Assembly (NCBI RefSeq): GCF_900104225.1
Contig: NZ_FNJK01000002.1
Location: forward strand, 1-64,000
DNA length: 64,000 nucleotides
Reading direction: 5' to 3'
Source: Streptococcus equinus
GTDB lineage: Bacteria > Bacillota > Bacilli > Lactobacillales > Streptococcaceae
Part shown: positions 56,316 to 64,000 of the stretch, piece after piece
Layout of the letters: every line of letters starts with the position of its first letter
Position numbering within the stretch: position 1 is the stretch's first letter
Notes under the pieces: model-generated
The model's database searches: none
The model's input: only the letters and a program-made list of their open reading frames with translations
Told to the model about the DNA's origin: nothing
Program-made: the position numbers and the translations under genes

Positions 56316-56989
56316 TGACCGATTTTCAAAAAAATAAAGACCTTGTTTTTGAACAGGTTGCGCAAGCAACAAAAGCAGCCAATCGTTCACAAGAAAGTGT
56401 CAAAATTATTGCTGTGACGAAGTATGTTGATAGTGGTGTTGCTGCTCGTCTTATTGACACAGGTATTGAACATATTGGTGAAAATAGGGTCGATATGTTT
56501 CTGGATAAGTATGAAGCGTTAAAAGATAGAAATTTAACATGGCACCTGATTGGTACACTTCAGCGTCGTAAAGTAAAAAATGTAATTAATTATGTTGATT
56601 ACTTTCACGCTTTAGATTCTGTTAAATTAGCTGCTGAAATCCAGAAAAGAGCAGAGCATCCCATTAAATGCTTCCTACAGATTAATATTTCCGAAGAAGA
56701 GAGCAAACATGGCTTTAAAGTTTCAGAAATTGATGAAGCTTTAGCTGAAATCTCTGACTTTGATAAAGTGGAAATTGTAGGATTGATGACGATGGCGCCT
56801 AAGAATGCCTCTGAAGGTGAAATTGATGACATTTTTGGAAAAGCCGATCAGCTTAGACAAGAATTGCATGCACGACAATTACCTCATATGCCTTTTACAG
56901 AATTAAGTATGGGGATGAGTGGTGATTTCCCAATTGCTATTCGCAATGGGGCAACTTTTGTCAGAATTGGTTCATCATTCTTTAAATAA
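56315..56989 (+). CDS. YggS family PLP-binding homeostasis protein
   Basis: 224 residues, alanine-racemase-like TIM barrel: PLP lysine in IIAVTKYVDSG, then EHIGENRVDMFLDKY, WHLIGTLQRRKVKN and LSMGMSGDFPIAIRNGATFVR. It buffers free pyridoxal phosphate and affects amino acid pools; it has no racemase activity in studied relatives. Overlaps ftsZ by one base. Confidence 0.93.
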
Positions 56990-57001
56990 CGGGAGAAAAA
57001 C

Positions 57002-57610
57002 ATGGCTTTTAAAGATAAATTTGACAAACTAATCTCTTATTTCGATACTGATGAGGTAAGTGATGTTGAAGAAACTGTTGAAGAAGAGGTTCAACAGCCT
57101 CGTATTCAACAGCAAGTTGAGGCAAAGCCACAGCAAGCACCTAGACGAGCAGAGCAGCCGTATGCATCTGCACGTGCTCAGCAAGTTCAAGCTGGTGGAG
57201 CAGTTCGCCAACGTGTGCAGCCTCAACAAAGACGTGCAGTTGATGAGAATCCGCACGTTCACTCATTGAATCAACGTCGTGAAGAACAATTGCAAGTTCG
57301 TAACAATCAAACAACAACAACTATTGCTTTGAAATATCCACGCAAATATGAGGATGCTCAAGAAATTGTTGATTTGTTGATTGTTAACGAATGTGTTTTG
57401 ATTGATTTCCAATATATGCTTGATGCACAAGCACGTCGTTGTCTTGATTTTATTGATGGTGCAAGTAAAGTTCTTTATGGAAGTCTTCAAAAAGTTGGTA
57501 GTTCAATGTATTTGTTGACACCATCAAATGTCATCGTTAATCTCGAAGAACTTCCAATCCCAAATGGGGGACAAGATGTCGGATTCGACTTTGACATGAA
57601 GAGACGCTAA
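57002..57610 (+). CDS. sepF: Cell division protein SepF
   Basis: 202 residues: an N-terminal amphipathic helix ([14 protein letters not shown]) for membrane binding, a disordered Gln/Arg-rich linker (25-100), and the SepF core with [19 protein letters not shown] and [19 protein letters not shown]. It bundles FtsZ and helps anchor it. GGGAG precedes the ATG. Next gene starts three bases after its stop. Confidence 0.94.
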   Translation: MAFKDKFDKLISYFDTDEVSDVEETVEEEVQQPRIQQQVEAKPQQAPRRAEQPYASARAQQVQAGGAVRQRVQPQQRRAVDENPHVHSLNQRREEQLQVRNNQTTTTIALKYPRKYEDAQEIVDLLIVNECVLIDFQYMLDAQARRCLDFIDGASKVLYGSLQKVGSSMYLLTPSNVIVNLEELPIPNGGQDVGFDFDMKRR

Positions 57611-57613
57611 TAT

Positions 57614-57871
57614 ATGATTTTTGTATTAATTGTACTATTAAAAACCATTCAATTTTACTCTTATCTGCTAATTGCGTATGCGCTCCTATCATGGTTTCCA
57701 GGCGCGTACAACACGGGTTTAGGTCGTTTGCTGGTTCAAGTCGTTGAGCCAGTCATTAAACCTTTCCAACGTTTAAATCTTCAATTTATGGGATTGGACT
57801 TTACGATTTGGGCCGTGGTTATAGCCTTAAATCTATTGAGTCGCTTTCTTATCATGTTATTAATTCGATGA
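57614..57871 (+). CDS. YggT family membrane protein
   Basis: 85 residues, two membrane segments with the family signature YALLSWFPGAYNT...VVEPVIKPFQRL. It belongs to the division cluster in Gram-positives, where it may affect septum or chromosome behaviour; molecular function unknown. Overlaps ylmH by four bases (ATGA). Confidence 0.9.
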   Translation: MIFVLIVLLKTIQFYSYLLIAYALLSWFPGAYNTGLGRLLVQVVEPVIKPFQRLNLQFMGLDFTIWAVVIALNLLSRFLIMLLIR

Positions 57872-58653
57872 AAAAAGGAATTTATCAACATTTTCGACCA
57901 GACGAGTATGAATTCATTGAAAAAATGGACGATATCGCTCAGAGGGTAGAAGAGACATACGCTTATTCATTAACAGATTTTCTAAATCCTCGACAAGTTG
58001 ACATTGCTAAAAGTGTTTTTGGAAATCGAGGTTTGCGATACTTTGTGTCCAGTGATTATTATCCTGCAGAGTACGCACGTATACTAGTTGCCCCTGAATA
58101 CTATGAGTTGAATTTGGAAGATTTTGAATTAGCACTGCTAGAAGTGAATTACAATTCAAAATTTAATCAATTGACTCATGTTCAAATAATGGGAACTTTA
58201 CTTAATAAGCTTGGAGTTAAGCGAACGATTATTGGAGATATTTTAGTTGAACCAGGCTATGCACAGCTCTTAGTTACTAAAAATATGGTTGATTATTTTA
58301 GAGCTAATGTGACTAAAATCGCAAAGGCAAGTGTAAGTTTAAAAGAAATTTCACTTGATAATTTGATTGCTGGTGAAAAAGAATCACATCAACTAGATAT
58401 TATGGTTTCAAGTATGCGTTTGGATAAAGTTCTAGCAACAGTTTTGAAGCTTTCGCGAAGTCAAGCGATTCAGCTTATTAACGCTGAGAAGGTAAAACTT
58501 AATTATCAAACACTTGATAGACCTTCAGAAATGCTTCAAATTGGAGATTTGATTAGTGTTAGAGGATTTGGTCGTTTTTCAATTCTAAGTGAGAATGGGC
58601 TTACCAAGAATGGAAAATATAAATTGACCGTAGATAAGATGATACACAAATAA
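57868..58653 (+). CDS. ylmH: YlmH S4-domain RNA-binding protein
   Basis: 261 residues from MKKGIYQHFRPDE; the longer frame overlaps most of the end of yggT and lacks a binding site. An N-terminal YlmH domain (RQVDIAKSVFGNRGLRYFVS) is followed by an S4 domain at 180-250 (SMRLDKVLATVLKLSRSQA). Recent work links YlmH to ribosome rescue; it is also found in the division cluster. Overlaps yggT by four bases. Confidence 0.92.
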   Translation: MKKGIYQHFRPDEYEFIEKMDDIAQRVEETYAYSLTDFLNPRQVDIAKSVFGNRGLRYFVSSDYYPAEYARILVAPEYYELNLEDFELALLEVNYNSKFNQLTHVQIMGTLLNKLGVKRTIIGDILVEPGYAQLLVTKNMVDYFRANVTKIAKASVSLKEISLDNLIAGEKESHQLDIMVSSMRLDKVLATVLKLSRSQAIQLINAEKVKLNYQTLDRPSEMLQIGDLISVRGFGRFSILSENGLTKNGKYKLTVDKMIHK

Positions 58654-58663
58654 GGAGAAATCA

Positions 58664-59422
58664 ATGGCACTTACAGCACTTGATATTAAAGATAAAACAT
58701 TTAAATTAAAATTTCGTGGATATGACGAAGAAGAAGTTAATGAATTTCTTGATATCGTTGTAGATGACTACGAAGACTTGGTTCGTCGTAACCATGAACA
58801 AGAAAACAGAATCAAAGATTTGGAAGATAAGCTTGCTTACTTCGATGAAATGAAAGAATCATTGAGTCAATCTGTTATCCTTGCTCAAGAAACTGCTGAA
58901 AAAGTTAAAACTTCAGCTAATGATGAAGCTGCTAACCTTGTTAGCAAAGCAAACTACGATGCGCAACATCTTATTGATGAAGCTAAATCTAAAGCAAATC
59001 AAATTTTGCGTGATGCTACAGATGAAGCAAAACGTGTTGCTGTTGAAACTGAAGATTTGAAACGTCAAACACGTGTCTTCCATCAACGTTTGGTTGCTGC
59101 TATCGAAGGCCAACTTGGTTTGACAAATTCACCAGAATGGACAGAATTGTTGCAACCAACTGCTGTTTACCTTCAAAATTCTGATGCAGCTTTCCGTGAA
59201 GTCGTTGAAAAAGTTTTGGAAGAAGAAATGCCTGAAACTGATGACGAAATGTCAATGGATGCTACACGTCAATTCACTCCAGAAGAAATGGAAGAATTGC
59301 AACGTCGTGTTGAAGCAGGAAACAAACACCTTGAAGAAACTCAAAAACTTCCTGTTATTGATGATGCTGATGACATCAATCTTAATGAAACACAAACATT
59401 TAAACTAAATATTGAAGAATAA
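58664..59422 (+). CDS. divIVA: Cell division/polarity protein DivIVA
   Basis: 252 residues. The membrane-binding N-terminus is TALDIKDKTFKLKFRGYDEE; the rest is parallel coiled coil (40-160) and an acidic tail. It binds curved membrane at septa and poles and coordinates wall growth in cocci; it is commonly phosphorylated by StkP-type kinases. GGAG lies before the ATG. Last gene of the division cluster before the ileS leader. Confidence 0.96.
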   Translation: MALTALDIKDKTFKLKFRGYDEEEVNEFLDIVVDDYEDLVRRNHEQENRIKDLEDKLAYFDEMKESLSQSVILAQETAEKVKTSANDEAANLVSKANYDAQHLIDEAKSKANQILRDATDEAKRVAVETEDLKRQTRVFHQRLVAAIEGQLGLTNSPEWTELLQPTAVYLQNSDAAFREVVEKVLEEEMPETDDEMSMDATRQFTPEEMEELQRRVEAGNKHLEETQKLPVIDDADDINLNETQTFKLNIEE

Positions 59423-59439
59423 GAAAAACGCGATTGATA

Positions 59440-59670
59440 TGCTATATTTACAGCGAGCGGGCGATGGTGCGAGGCCGGCAATCACTGGGATATCAGTTAT
59501 CCTTTTCTAAAATTTTATCTGAACAAAGTAGGATAAAAGGGATAAACTCACCTTACGGGTTACAGAGGGAAATTTAGATTTCTACCCTATTATTTAGTGT
59601 AGCTAAATTTCTAAACTAAGGTGGTACCACGAGCTTTCGTCCTTACTGAGGCGAAAGCTCGTTTTGTTTT
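59440..59670 (+). promoter_or_regulatory. T-box riboswitch, isoleucine-specific, with its promoter
   Basis: TGCTATATT at 59440-59448 is an extended -10 for the leader. Stem I includes GGGCGATGGTGCGAGGCC, and ATC at 59492-59494 in ATATCA is the candidate isoleucine specifier. The T-box core AAGGTGGTACCACG is at 59618-59631 and the terminator stem pairs GAGCTTTCG with CGAAAGCTC, followed by GTTTTGTTTT. It controls ileS. The rest of 59423-59749 shows no other feature. Confidence 0.9.
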
Positions 59671-59749
59671 ACCGCTTGAAATTTGTCATTTTTCTGTCCA
59701 TGATGATTAGTCATAGGCAGTTGAATATTATTTACTATAAGGAGTAGTC

Positions 59750-62548
59750 ATGAAATTAAAAGAAACGCTTAATCTTGGAAAAACTGCTTTTCCAATGCGT
59801 GCTGGACTCCCAAACAAAGAGCCTAAATGGCAAAAAGAATGGGAAGAAGCAGACATCTATGCTAAACGTCAACAATTAAACGAAGGCAAACCTTCATTCA
59901 ATCTCCACGATGGACCTCCATATGCCAATGGTAATATCCACGTTGGTCACGCCATGAACAAAATTTCTAAAGACATTATTGTGCGTTCAAAATCAATGTC
60001 TGGTTTCCGTGCTCCTTATGTTCCTGGTTGGGATACACATGGACTTCCAATTGAACAAGTATTGGCTAAAAAAGGTGTAAAACGTAAAGAAATTCCTTTG
60101 ACTGAATACCTTGAAATGTGTCGTGAATACGCTCTTAGTCAAGTAGATAAACAACGTGAAGATTTCAAACGTCTTGGTGTATCTGCGGATTGGGAAAATC
60201 CATATGTAACACTTATCCCTGCATATGAAGCGGCACAAATTCGTGTATTTGGTGCAATGGCTGATAAAGGATACATCTACCGTGGTGCAAAACCTGTCTA
60301 CTGGTCATGGTCATCTGAATCTGCCCTTGCCGAAGCAGAAATTGAATATCACGATATTGATTCAACATCACTTTACTATGCTAACAAAGTTAAAGATGGT
60401 AAAGGTGTACTTGATACTGATACATACATCGTTGTTTGGACAACAACTCCATTTACAGTAACAGCTTCACGTGGTTTGACTGTTGGTCCTGATATGGATT
60501 ATGTTGTTGTTAAACCTGCTAACGATGATCGTAAATTTGTGGTTGCTGAAGCACTTCTTGATAGCCTTGCTGAAAAATTCGGTTGGGAATCATTTGAAGT
60601 AGTAGCCAAACACAAAGGTACTGAACTTGAATACATCGTTACAGAACACCCATGGGATACAGAAGTAGATGAACTTGTTATCTTGGGTGATCACGTTACA
60701 CTTGATTCAGGTACTGGTGTTGTCCACACTGCCCCTGGTTTTGGTGAAGATGACTACAACGTTGGTATTAAATACAATCTTGAAGTTGCCGTTACTGTTG
60801 ACGAACGCGGTATCATGATGGAAAATGCTGGCCCTGAATTCCAAGGTCAATTCTATGATAAAGTTGTTCCAACTGTTAAAGAAAAACTTGGTGATCTTTT
60901 GCTTGCTAGCGAAGTAATCACTCACTCATACCCATTTGACTGGCGTACTAAGAAACCAATCATCTGGCGTGCAGTACCACAATGGTTTGCATCAGTTTCT
61001 AAATTCCGTCAAGATATTCTTGATGAAATTGACCGCACAACATTCTATCCAGAATGGGGTCGCACTCGTCTTTACAACATGATTCGTGACCGTGGTGACT
61101 GGGTTATCTCACGTCAACGTGCATGGGGTGTGCCACTTCCAATTTTCTATGCTGAAGATGGTACTGCTATCATGACTAAAGAAGTTACTGATCACGTTGC
61201 TGATTTGTTCGAAGAATTTGGTTCAATCGTGTGGTGGGAACGCGATGCTAAAGACCTTCTTCCAGAAGGATTTACTCACCCAGGTTCACCAAACGGTGAA
61301 TTCACTAAAGAAACTGATATCATGGACGTATGGTTCGATTCAGGTTCTTCATGGAATGGCGTTATGAATGCTCGTGAAGGTTTGGAATACCCAGCTGATC
61401 TTTACCTTGAAGGTTCTGACCAATACCGTGGTTGGTTCAACTCATCATTAATCACCTCAGTTGCCGTTAACGGACATGCTCCTTACAAAGCAGTGCTTTC
61501 TCAAGGATTCGTTCTTGATGGTAAAGGTGAAAAAATGTCTAAATCAAAAGGTAACATCATTTCACCAAACGACGTTGCTAAACAATACGGTGCTGAAATC
61601 CTTCGTTTGTGGGTAGCTTCAGTGGATACTGACGCTGACGTTCGTGTTTCTATGGAAATTCTTGGTCAAGTTTCAGAAACTTACCGTAAAATCCGTAACA
61701 CACTTCGTTTCTTGATTGCTAACACAACTGATTTCAATCCAAATAAAGATGCTGTTGCTTATGAAGATTTGCGTTCAGTTGATAAATACATGACTGTTAA
61801 ATTCAACCAATTGGTAGCAACAATTCGTAAAGCTTATGAAGACTATGATTTCATGGCTATCTACAAAGCAGTTGTTAACTTCATCACAGTTGATTTGTCA
61901 GCCTTCTATCTTGATTTTGCCAAAGATGTTGTCTACATCGAAGCAGCAGACAATATTGCTCGCCGTCAAATGCAAACAGTCTTCTACGATATCTTGGTTA
62001 AAATCACTAAATTGTTGACTCCAATTCTTCCACACACAGCTGAAGAAATCTGGTCATACCTTGAATTTGAACCAGAAGAATTTGTTCAATTGTCTGAATT
62101 ACCAGATGCTGAAGTCTTTGAAGGTCAAGACAATATTCTTGAAGAATGGGATGCCTTCATGACACTTCGTAACCAAGCTCAAAAAGCATTGGAAGAAGCT
62201 CGTAATGCTAAAGTTATCGGTAAATCATTGGAAGCTCACTTGACAATTTACGCAGGTGAAGAAGTGAAAACTCTTCTAACAGCGCTTGACAGCGATATTG
62301 CTCAATTGTTGATTGTATCACAATTAACTATTACTGATGAAGCAGCACCAGCTGATGCAGTTGCCTTTGATGGTGTAGCCTTTACAGTAGCGCATGCTGA
62401 AGGACAAGTTTGTGATCGTTGCCGTCGTGTTGATCCAACAGCTAAAGAACGTTCATACGGTGTTACAATTTGTGATCACTGTGCTGAAATCGTTGAAGCA
62501 AACTTCCCAGAAGCAGTTGCAGAAGGTTTTGAAGTTAAAGCAAAATAA
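59750..62548 (+). CDS. ileS: Isoleucyl-tRNA synthetase
   Basis: 932 residues, bacterial-type. HIGH motif in [22 protein letters not shown] in [10 protein letters not shown], the CP1 editing domain between them ([14 protein letters not shown]) and C-terminal zinc ligands CDRCRR and CDHC. It charges tRNA-Ile. AAGGAG precedes the ATG. Controlled by the T-box leader. Confidence 0.97.
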   Translation: MKLKETLNLGKTAFPMRAGLPNKEPKWQKEWEEADIYAKRQQLNEGKPSFNLHDGPPYANGNIHVGHAMNKISKDIIVRSKSMSGFRAPYVPGWDTHGLPIEQVLAKKGVKRKEIPLTEYLEMCREYALSQVDKQREDFKRLGVSADWENPYVTLIPAYEAAQIRVFGAMADKGYIYRGAKPVYWSWSSESALAEAEIEYHDIDSTSLYYANKVKDGKGVLDTDTYIVVWTTTPFTVTASRGLTVGPDMDYVVVKPANDDRKFVVAEALLDSLAEKFGWESFEVVAKHKGTELEYIVTEHPWDTEVDELVILGDHVTLDSGTGVVHTAPGFGEDDYNVGIKYNLEVAVTVDERGIMMENAGPEFQGQFYDKVVPTVKEKLGDLLLASEVITHSYPFDWRTKKPIIWRAVPQWFASVSKFRQDILDEIDRTTFYPEWGRTRLYNMIRDRGDWVISRQRAWGVPLPIFYAEDGTAIMTKEVTDHVADLFEEFGSIVWWERDAKDLLPEGFTHPGSPNGEFTKETDIMDVWFDSGSSWNGVMNAREGLEYPADLYLEGSDQYRGWFNSSLITSVAVNGHAPYKAVLSQGFVLDGKGEKMSKSKGNIISPNDVAKQYGAEILRLWVASVDTDADVRVSMEILGQVSETYRKIRNTLRFLIANTTDFNPNKDAVAYEDLRSVDKYMTVKFNQLVATIRKAYEDYDFMAIYKAVVNFITVDLSAFYLDFAKDVVYIEAADNIARRQMQTVFYDILVKITKLLTPILPHTAEEIWSYLEFEPEEFVQLSELPDAEVFEGQDNILEEWDAFMTLRNQAQKALEEARNAKVIGKSLEAHLTIYAGEEVKTLLTALDSDIAQLLIVSQLTITDEAAPADAVAFDGVAFTVAHAEGQVCDRCRRVDPTAKERSYGVTICDHCAEIVEANFPEAVAEGFEVKAK

Positions 62549-62566
62549 TATCATAATTTGCATGAT

Positions 62567-62597
62567 AAAAAACGAACTCATATTGAGTTCGTTTTTT
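62567..62597 (+). terminator. Intrinsic terminator of ileS
   Basis: A perfect 14-bp stem, AAAAAACGAACTCA / TGAGTTCGTTTTTT, with a TAT loop. Confidence 0.9.
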
Positions 62598-62616
62598 GTA
62601 TGTAAAGAAAATAAAA

Positions 62617-62639
62617 AATCAGGTTACGAAAACCTGATT
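62617..62639 (-). terminator. Intrinsic terminator of the DUF1827 gene
   Basis: On the minus strand AATCAGGTT pairs with AACCTGATT around a 5-base loop, followed by T5; it overlaps the stop codon. Confidence 0.85.
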
Positions 62640-62940
62640 AAAGAGCTGTTGGGAAGGAAATTTCAATTAGATTAGCAGTATGTAGTGTTTTTAATTGATC
62701 TAATTGAACGGTTGACTTGTCAATTTTGCGTTTGAGGAAAAATTCTCGAATGACTTCAATTTCACTGTCTTTAATAGCACGATACTTGTTTGAAATCAAC
62801 AGCTCGTAGTGACTTGGTGCTTGTGTGAAAACAACATCGGTATTTCCTGCAGAGTAGGTCTCAACGAGTTTAGCGTCCGTGTTACGAAGCTGGTTACGGA
62901 CTAGCTCGGAATGACTACTTGTTGTGTTGATTAACCTCAT
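62638..62940 (-). CDS. DUF1827 family protein
   Basis: 100 residues, MRLINTTSSHSELVRNQL..., which I recognise as the streptococcal/enterococcal DUF1827 family; function unknown. It has no membrane segment or enzyme motif. AGGAGG lies before the ATG. It lies between ileS and the NUDIX gene, convergent with ileS. Confidence 0.88.
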   Translation of the reverse strand: MRLINTTSSHSELVRNQLRNTDAKLVETYSAGNTDVVFTQAPSHYELLISNKYRAIKDSEIEVIREFFLKRKIDKSTVQLDQLKTLHTANLIEISFPTAL

Positions 62941-63011
62941 AAATTTCCTCCTATGAACTTTCTACCATTATTATAACACTATTTTAGGTGAAAAACTTAG
63001 AATATGAAATT

Positions 63012-63458
63012 TTAATGATGATTTTTTTTCCAAGCATCAACGCCCCATTTATGGCTGCCTCGTTTTAATTTTACAATAGCATCATCGATTGAAAACCATG
63101 CTAAATTGTTAAAATCTTCAAGTGGGTCACCAAGTTTTTCAAAATGAGTTACTTCATAAATGTAAGCTGGATTATAAAAATAAGTATCACGGTGGCGTGA
63201 GTAGAAGTACTCATCAGCTTGTCCGTAATAATAACCTAGTTCAGCAGAGAAGCCTAGTTCTTCAATTAATTCTCGTTTTAAAGCTGAAAAATGATCCTCA
63301 CCTGCCTCGATTTCTCCACCTGGTAGGAACCAAGAGCCGTTAGGGGCTTGAACTAAAATGATTTGGTCTTTAGTTGCATTTGGAATGATGGCATACACTC
63401 CGTAGCGTGCTTTGTAGTCAACGTTATCAAGTTTTTCACCAAAAGTTGGATTTGACAT
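63012..63458 (-). CDS. NUDIX hydrolase
   Basis: 148 residues. The NUDIX box is GGEIEAGEDHFSALKRELIEELGF, read as GX5EX7REXXEEXG with all catalytic acids present. It should cleave a nucleoside diphosphate-linked compound; substrate not determinable. CAGGAG precedes the ATG. Neighbour of clpE and DUF1827 in other streptococci. Confidence 0.9.
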   Translation of the reverse strand: MSNPTFGEKLDNVDYKARYGVYAIIPNATKDQIILVQAPNGSWFLPGGEIEAGEDHFSALKRELIEELGFSAELGYYYGQADEYFYSRHRDTYFYNPAYIYEVTHFEKLGDPLEDFNNLAWFSIDDAIVKLKRGSHKWGVDAWKKNHH

Positions 63459-63620
63459 AATATTCTCCTGTAAATACGTGTTAGATAGAATGGAGATAAC
63501 TATTTTAATCTCTAAAAATAGATTCGTAAGAGTGGCTATTGCTGTTATTATACTAAAAAAATTGGTCTTTTGCTAGAAAATTGTCGGAATATTTTGATTT
63601 TGATGATTGGATGACTTAAA

Positions 63621-63649
63621 AAGCCTAGAAGGATATGGCTTCTAGGCTT
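63621..63649 (-). terminator. Intrinsic terminator of clpE
   Basis: On the minus strand AAGCCTAGAAG pairs with CTTCTAGGCTT around a 7-base loop, followed by a short T run, just after the clpE stop codon. Confidence 0.82.
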
Positions 63650-63657
63650 AATGATTA

Positions 63658-64000
63658 TTATTCCGCTGAGACAGCTTCTTCTTTTTCAACTTTTTTAGCT
63701 GATTTGATGACAATCTTACCGTTACTTGTCATTACAGCCTTCAAGTCTTTTTCAGTTGGGTGTTCAAGATAGAAGTCTGTGATAGCATCTTCGATATGAT
63801 CTTGGATGGTACGACGCAATGGACGAGCTCCCATTTTAGGATCGTAACCGAGATCGACAAGTTTTTCTTTAACTTTATCTGTTACTTCAAGATGAATGTC
63901 GTTAGTTGCTAAACGATTATTGACATCGTCAAGCATGAGGTTAACGATATGAAGAAGGTTGTCTTTACTCAATGCTTTGAATTCAATAATACCATCAAAA
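63658..64000 (-). CDS. clpE: ATP-dependent Clp protease ATP-binding subunit ClpE, C-terminal part
   Basis: Only the last 113 codons lie in the window; the frame is open to the right edge ([19 protein letters not shown]). It is the C-terminal D2-small domain of a Hsp100 unfoldase, with [20 protein letters not shown] (sensor 2 region). The acidic/Lys tail and the neighbouring NUDIX gene favour ClpE over ClpC or ClpL. It works with ClpP in protein quality control; CtsR control cannot be checked because the promoter is outside. Confidence 0.88.
   Translation of the reverse strand, partial: FDGIIEFKALSKDNLLHIVNLMLDDVNNRLATNDIHLEVTDKVKEKLVDLGYDPKMGARPLRRTIQDHIEDAITDFYLEHPTEKDLKAVMTSNGKIVIKSAKKVEKEEAVSAE

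Overview
The window looks like the chromosome of a low-GC Firmicute of the genus Streptococcus. The small families DUF960, DUF1912, DUF1827 and DUF3165, a SepM-type pheromone protease, Dpr and the order murD-murG-divIB-ftsA-ftsZ-yggS-sepF-yggT-ylmH-divIVA-ileS all point that way. The full trp operon, an oleate hydratase and an NRAMP transporter would fit the S. bovis/equinus/gallolyticus group, but that species-level guess is inference. I see no prophage, insertion sequence, CRISPR array or rRNA; the window is mostly core genome with a few accessory patches.

Layout. 0-5 kb: tRNA-Glu, DUF960 and Ntdp-type phosphatase genes, recX divergent from a TPR/HhH protein gene and rlmD, then a GNAT gene. 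5-8 kb: a structured intergenic repeat, then pnuC, a deoxynucleoside kinase and a nucleoside phosphorylase on the minus strand. 8-12 kb: DUF1912 and HhH small proteins, then a valine T-box controlling a GNAT gene and valS. 12-20 kb: accessory patch with a DUF6442-like/XRE pair, a TetR regulator next to oleate hydratase, a YjbR-EVE fusion, an MFS exporter, asnA and a coiled-coil envelope protein. 20-26.5 kb: rsmD-coaD-sepM, a 5'-nucleotidase-like phosphoesterase, yutD, rlmN and vanZ-like genes. 26.6-35 kb: a heterodimeric ABC exporter, an ABC plus two-component operon, and an AbrB-like/membrane fusion. 35-42 kb: trpEGDCFBA behind a tandem T-box leader. 42-47 kb: mntH, a methyltransferase island, a prepilin peptidase, dpr with a PerR box, and yqgQ-glcK-rhodanese. 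47-64 kb: typA, DUF3165, the division and cell wall cluster, an isoleucine T-box with ileS, DUF1827, NUDIX and the 3' end of clpE.

Regulation is the richest layer. Three T-box systems (Val, Trp, Ile) are visible. The Trp leader is partly duplicated: the second copy keeps antiterminator and terminator but has no recognisable specifier stem, and a near-consensus CodY box sits just upstream of the trp promoter. Two NrdR-like boxes exactly 31 bp apart overlap the promoter of the deoxynucleoside kinase-pnuC operon, tying nucleoside and NAD-precursor salvage to the ribonucleotide reductase regulon. A PerR box lies inside the dpr promoter, and a perfect 12-bp inverted repeat covers the oleate hydratase -10 element.

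Five genes (recX, rsmD, the 5'-nucleotidase-like gene, the AbrB-like/membrane fusion and yqgQ) have a -10 hexamer only 6-7 nt before the ATG, so their mRNAs are predicted to be leaderless. I regard this promoter class, the duplicated trp T-box and the NrdR-controlled kinase operon as the most interesting signals. I did not find a clearly new multi-gene system.
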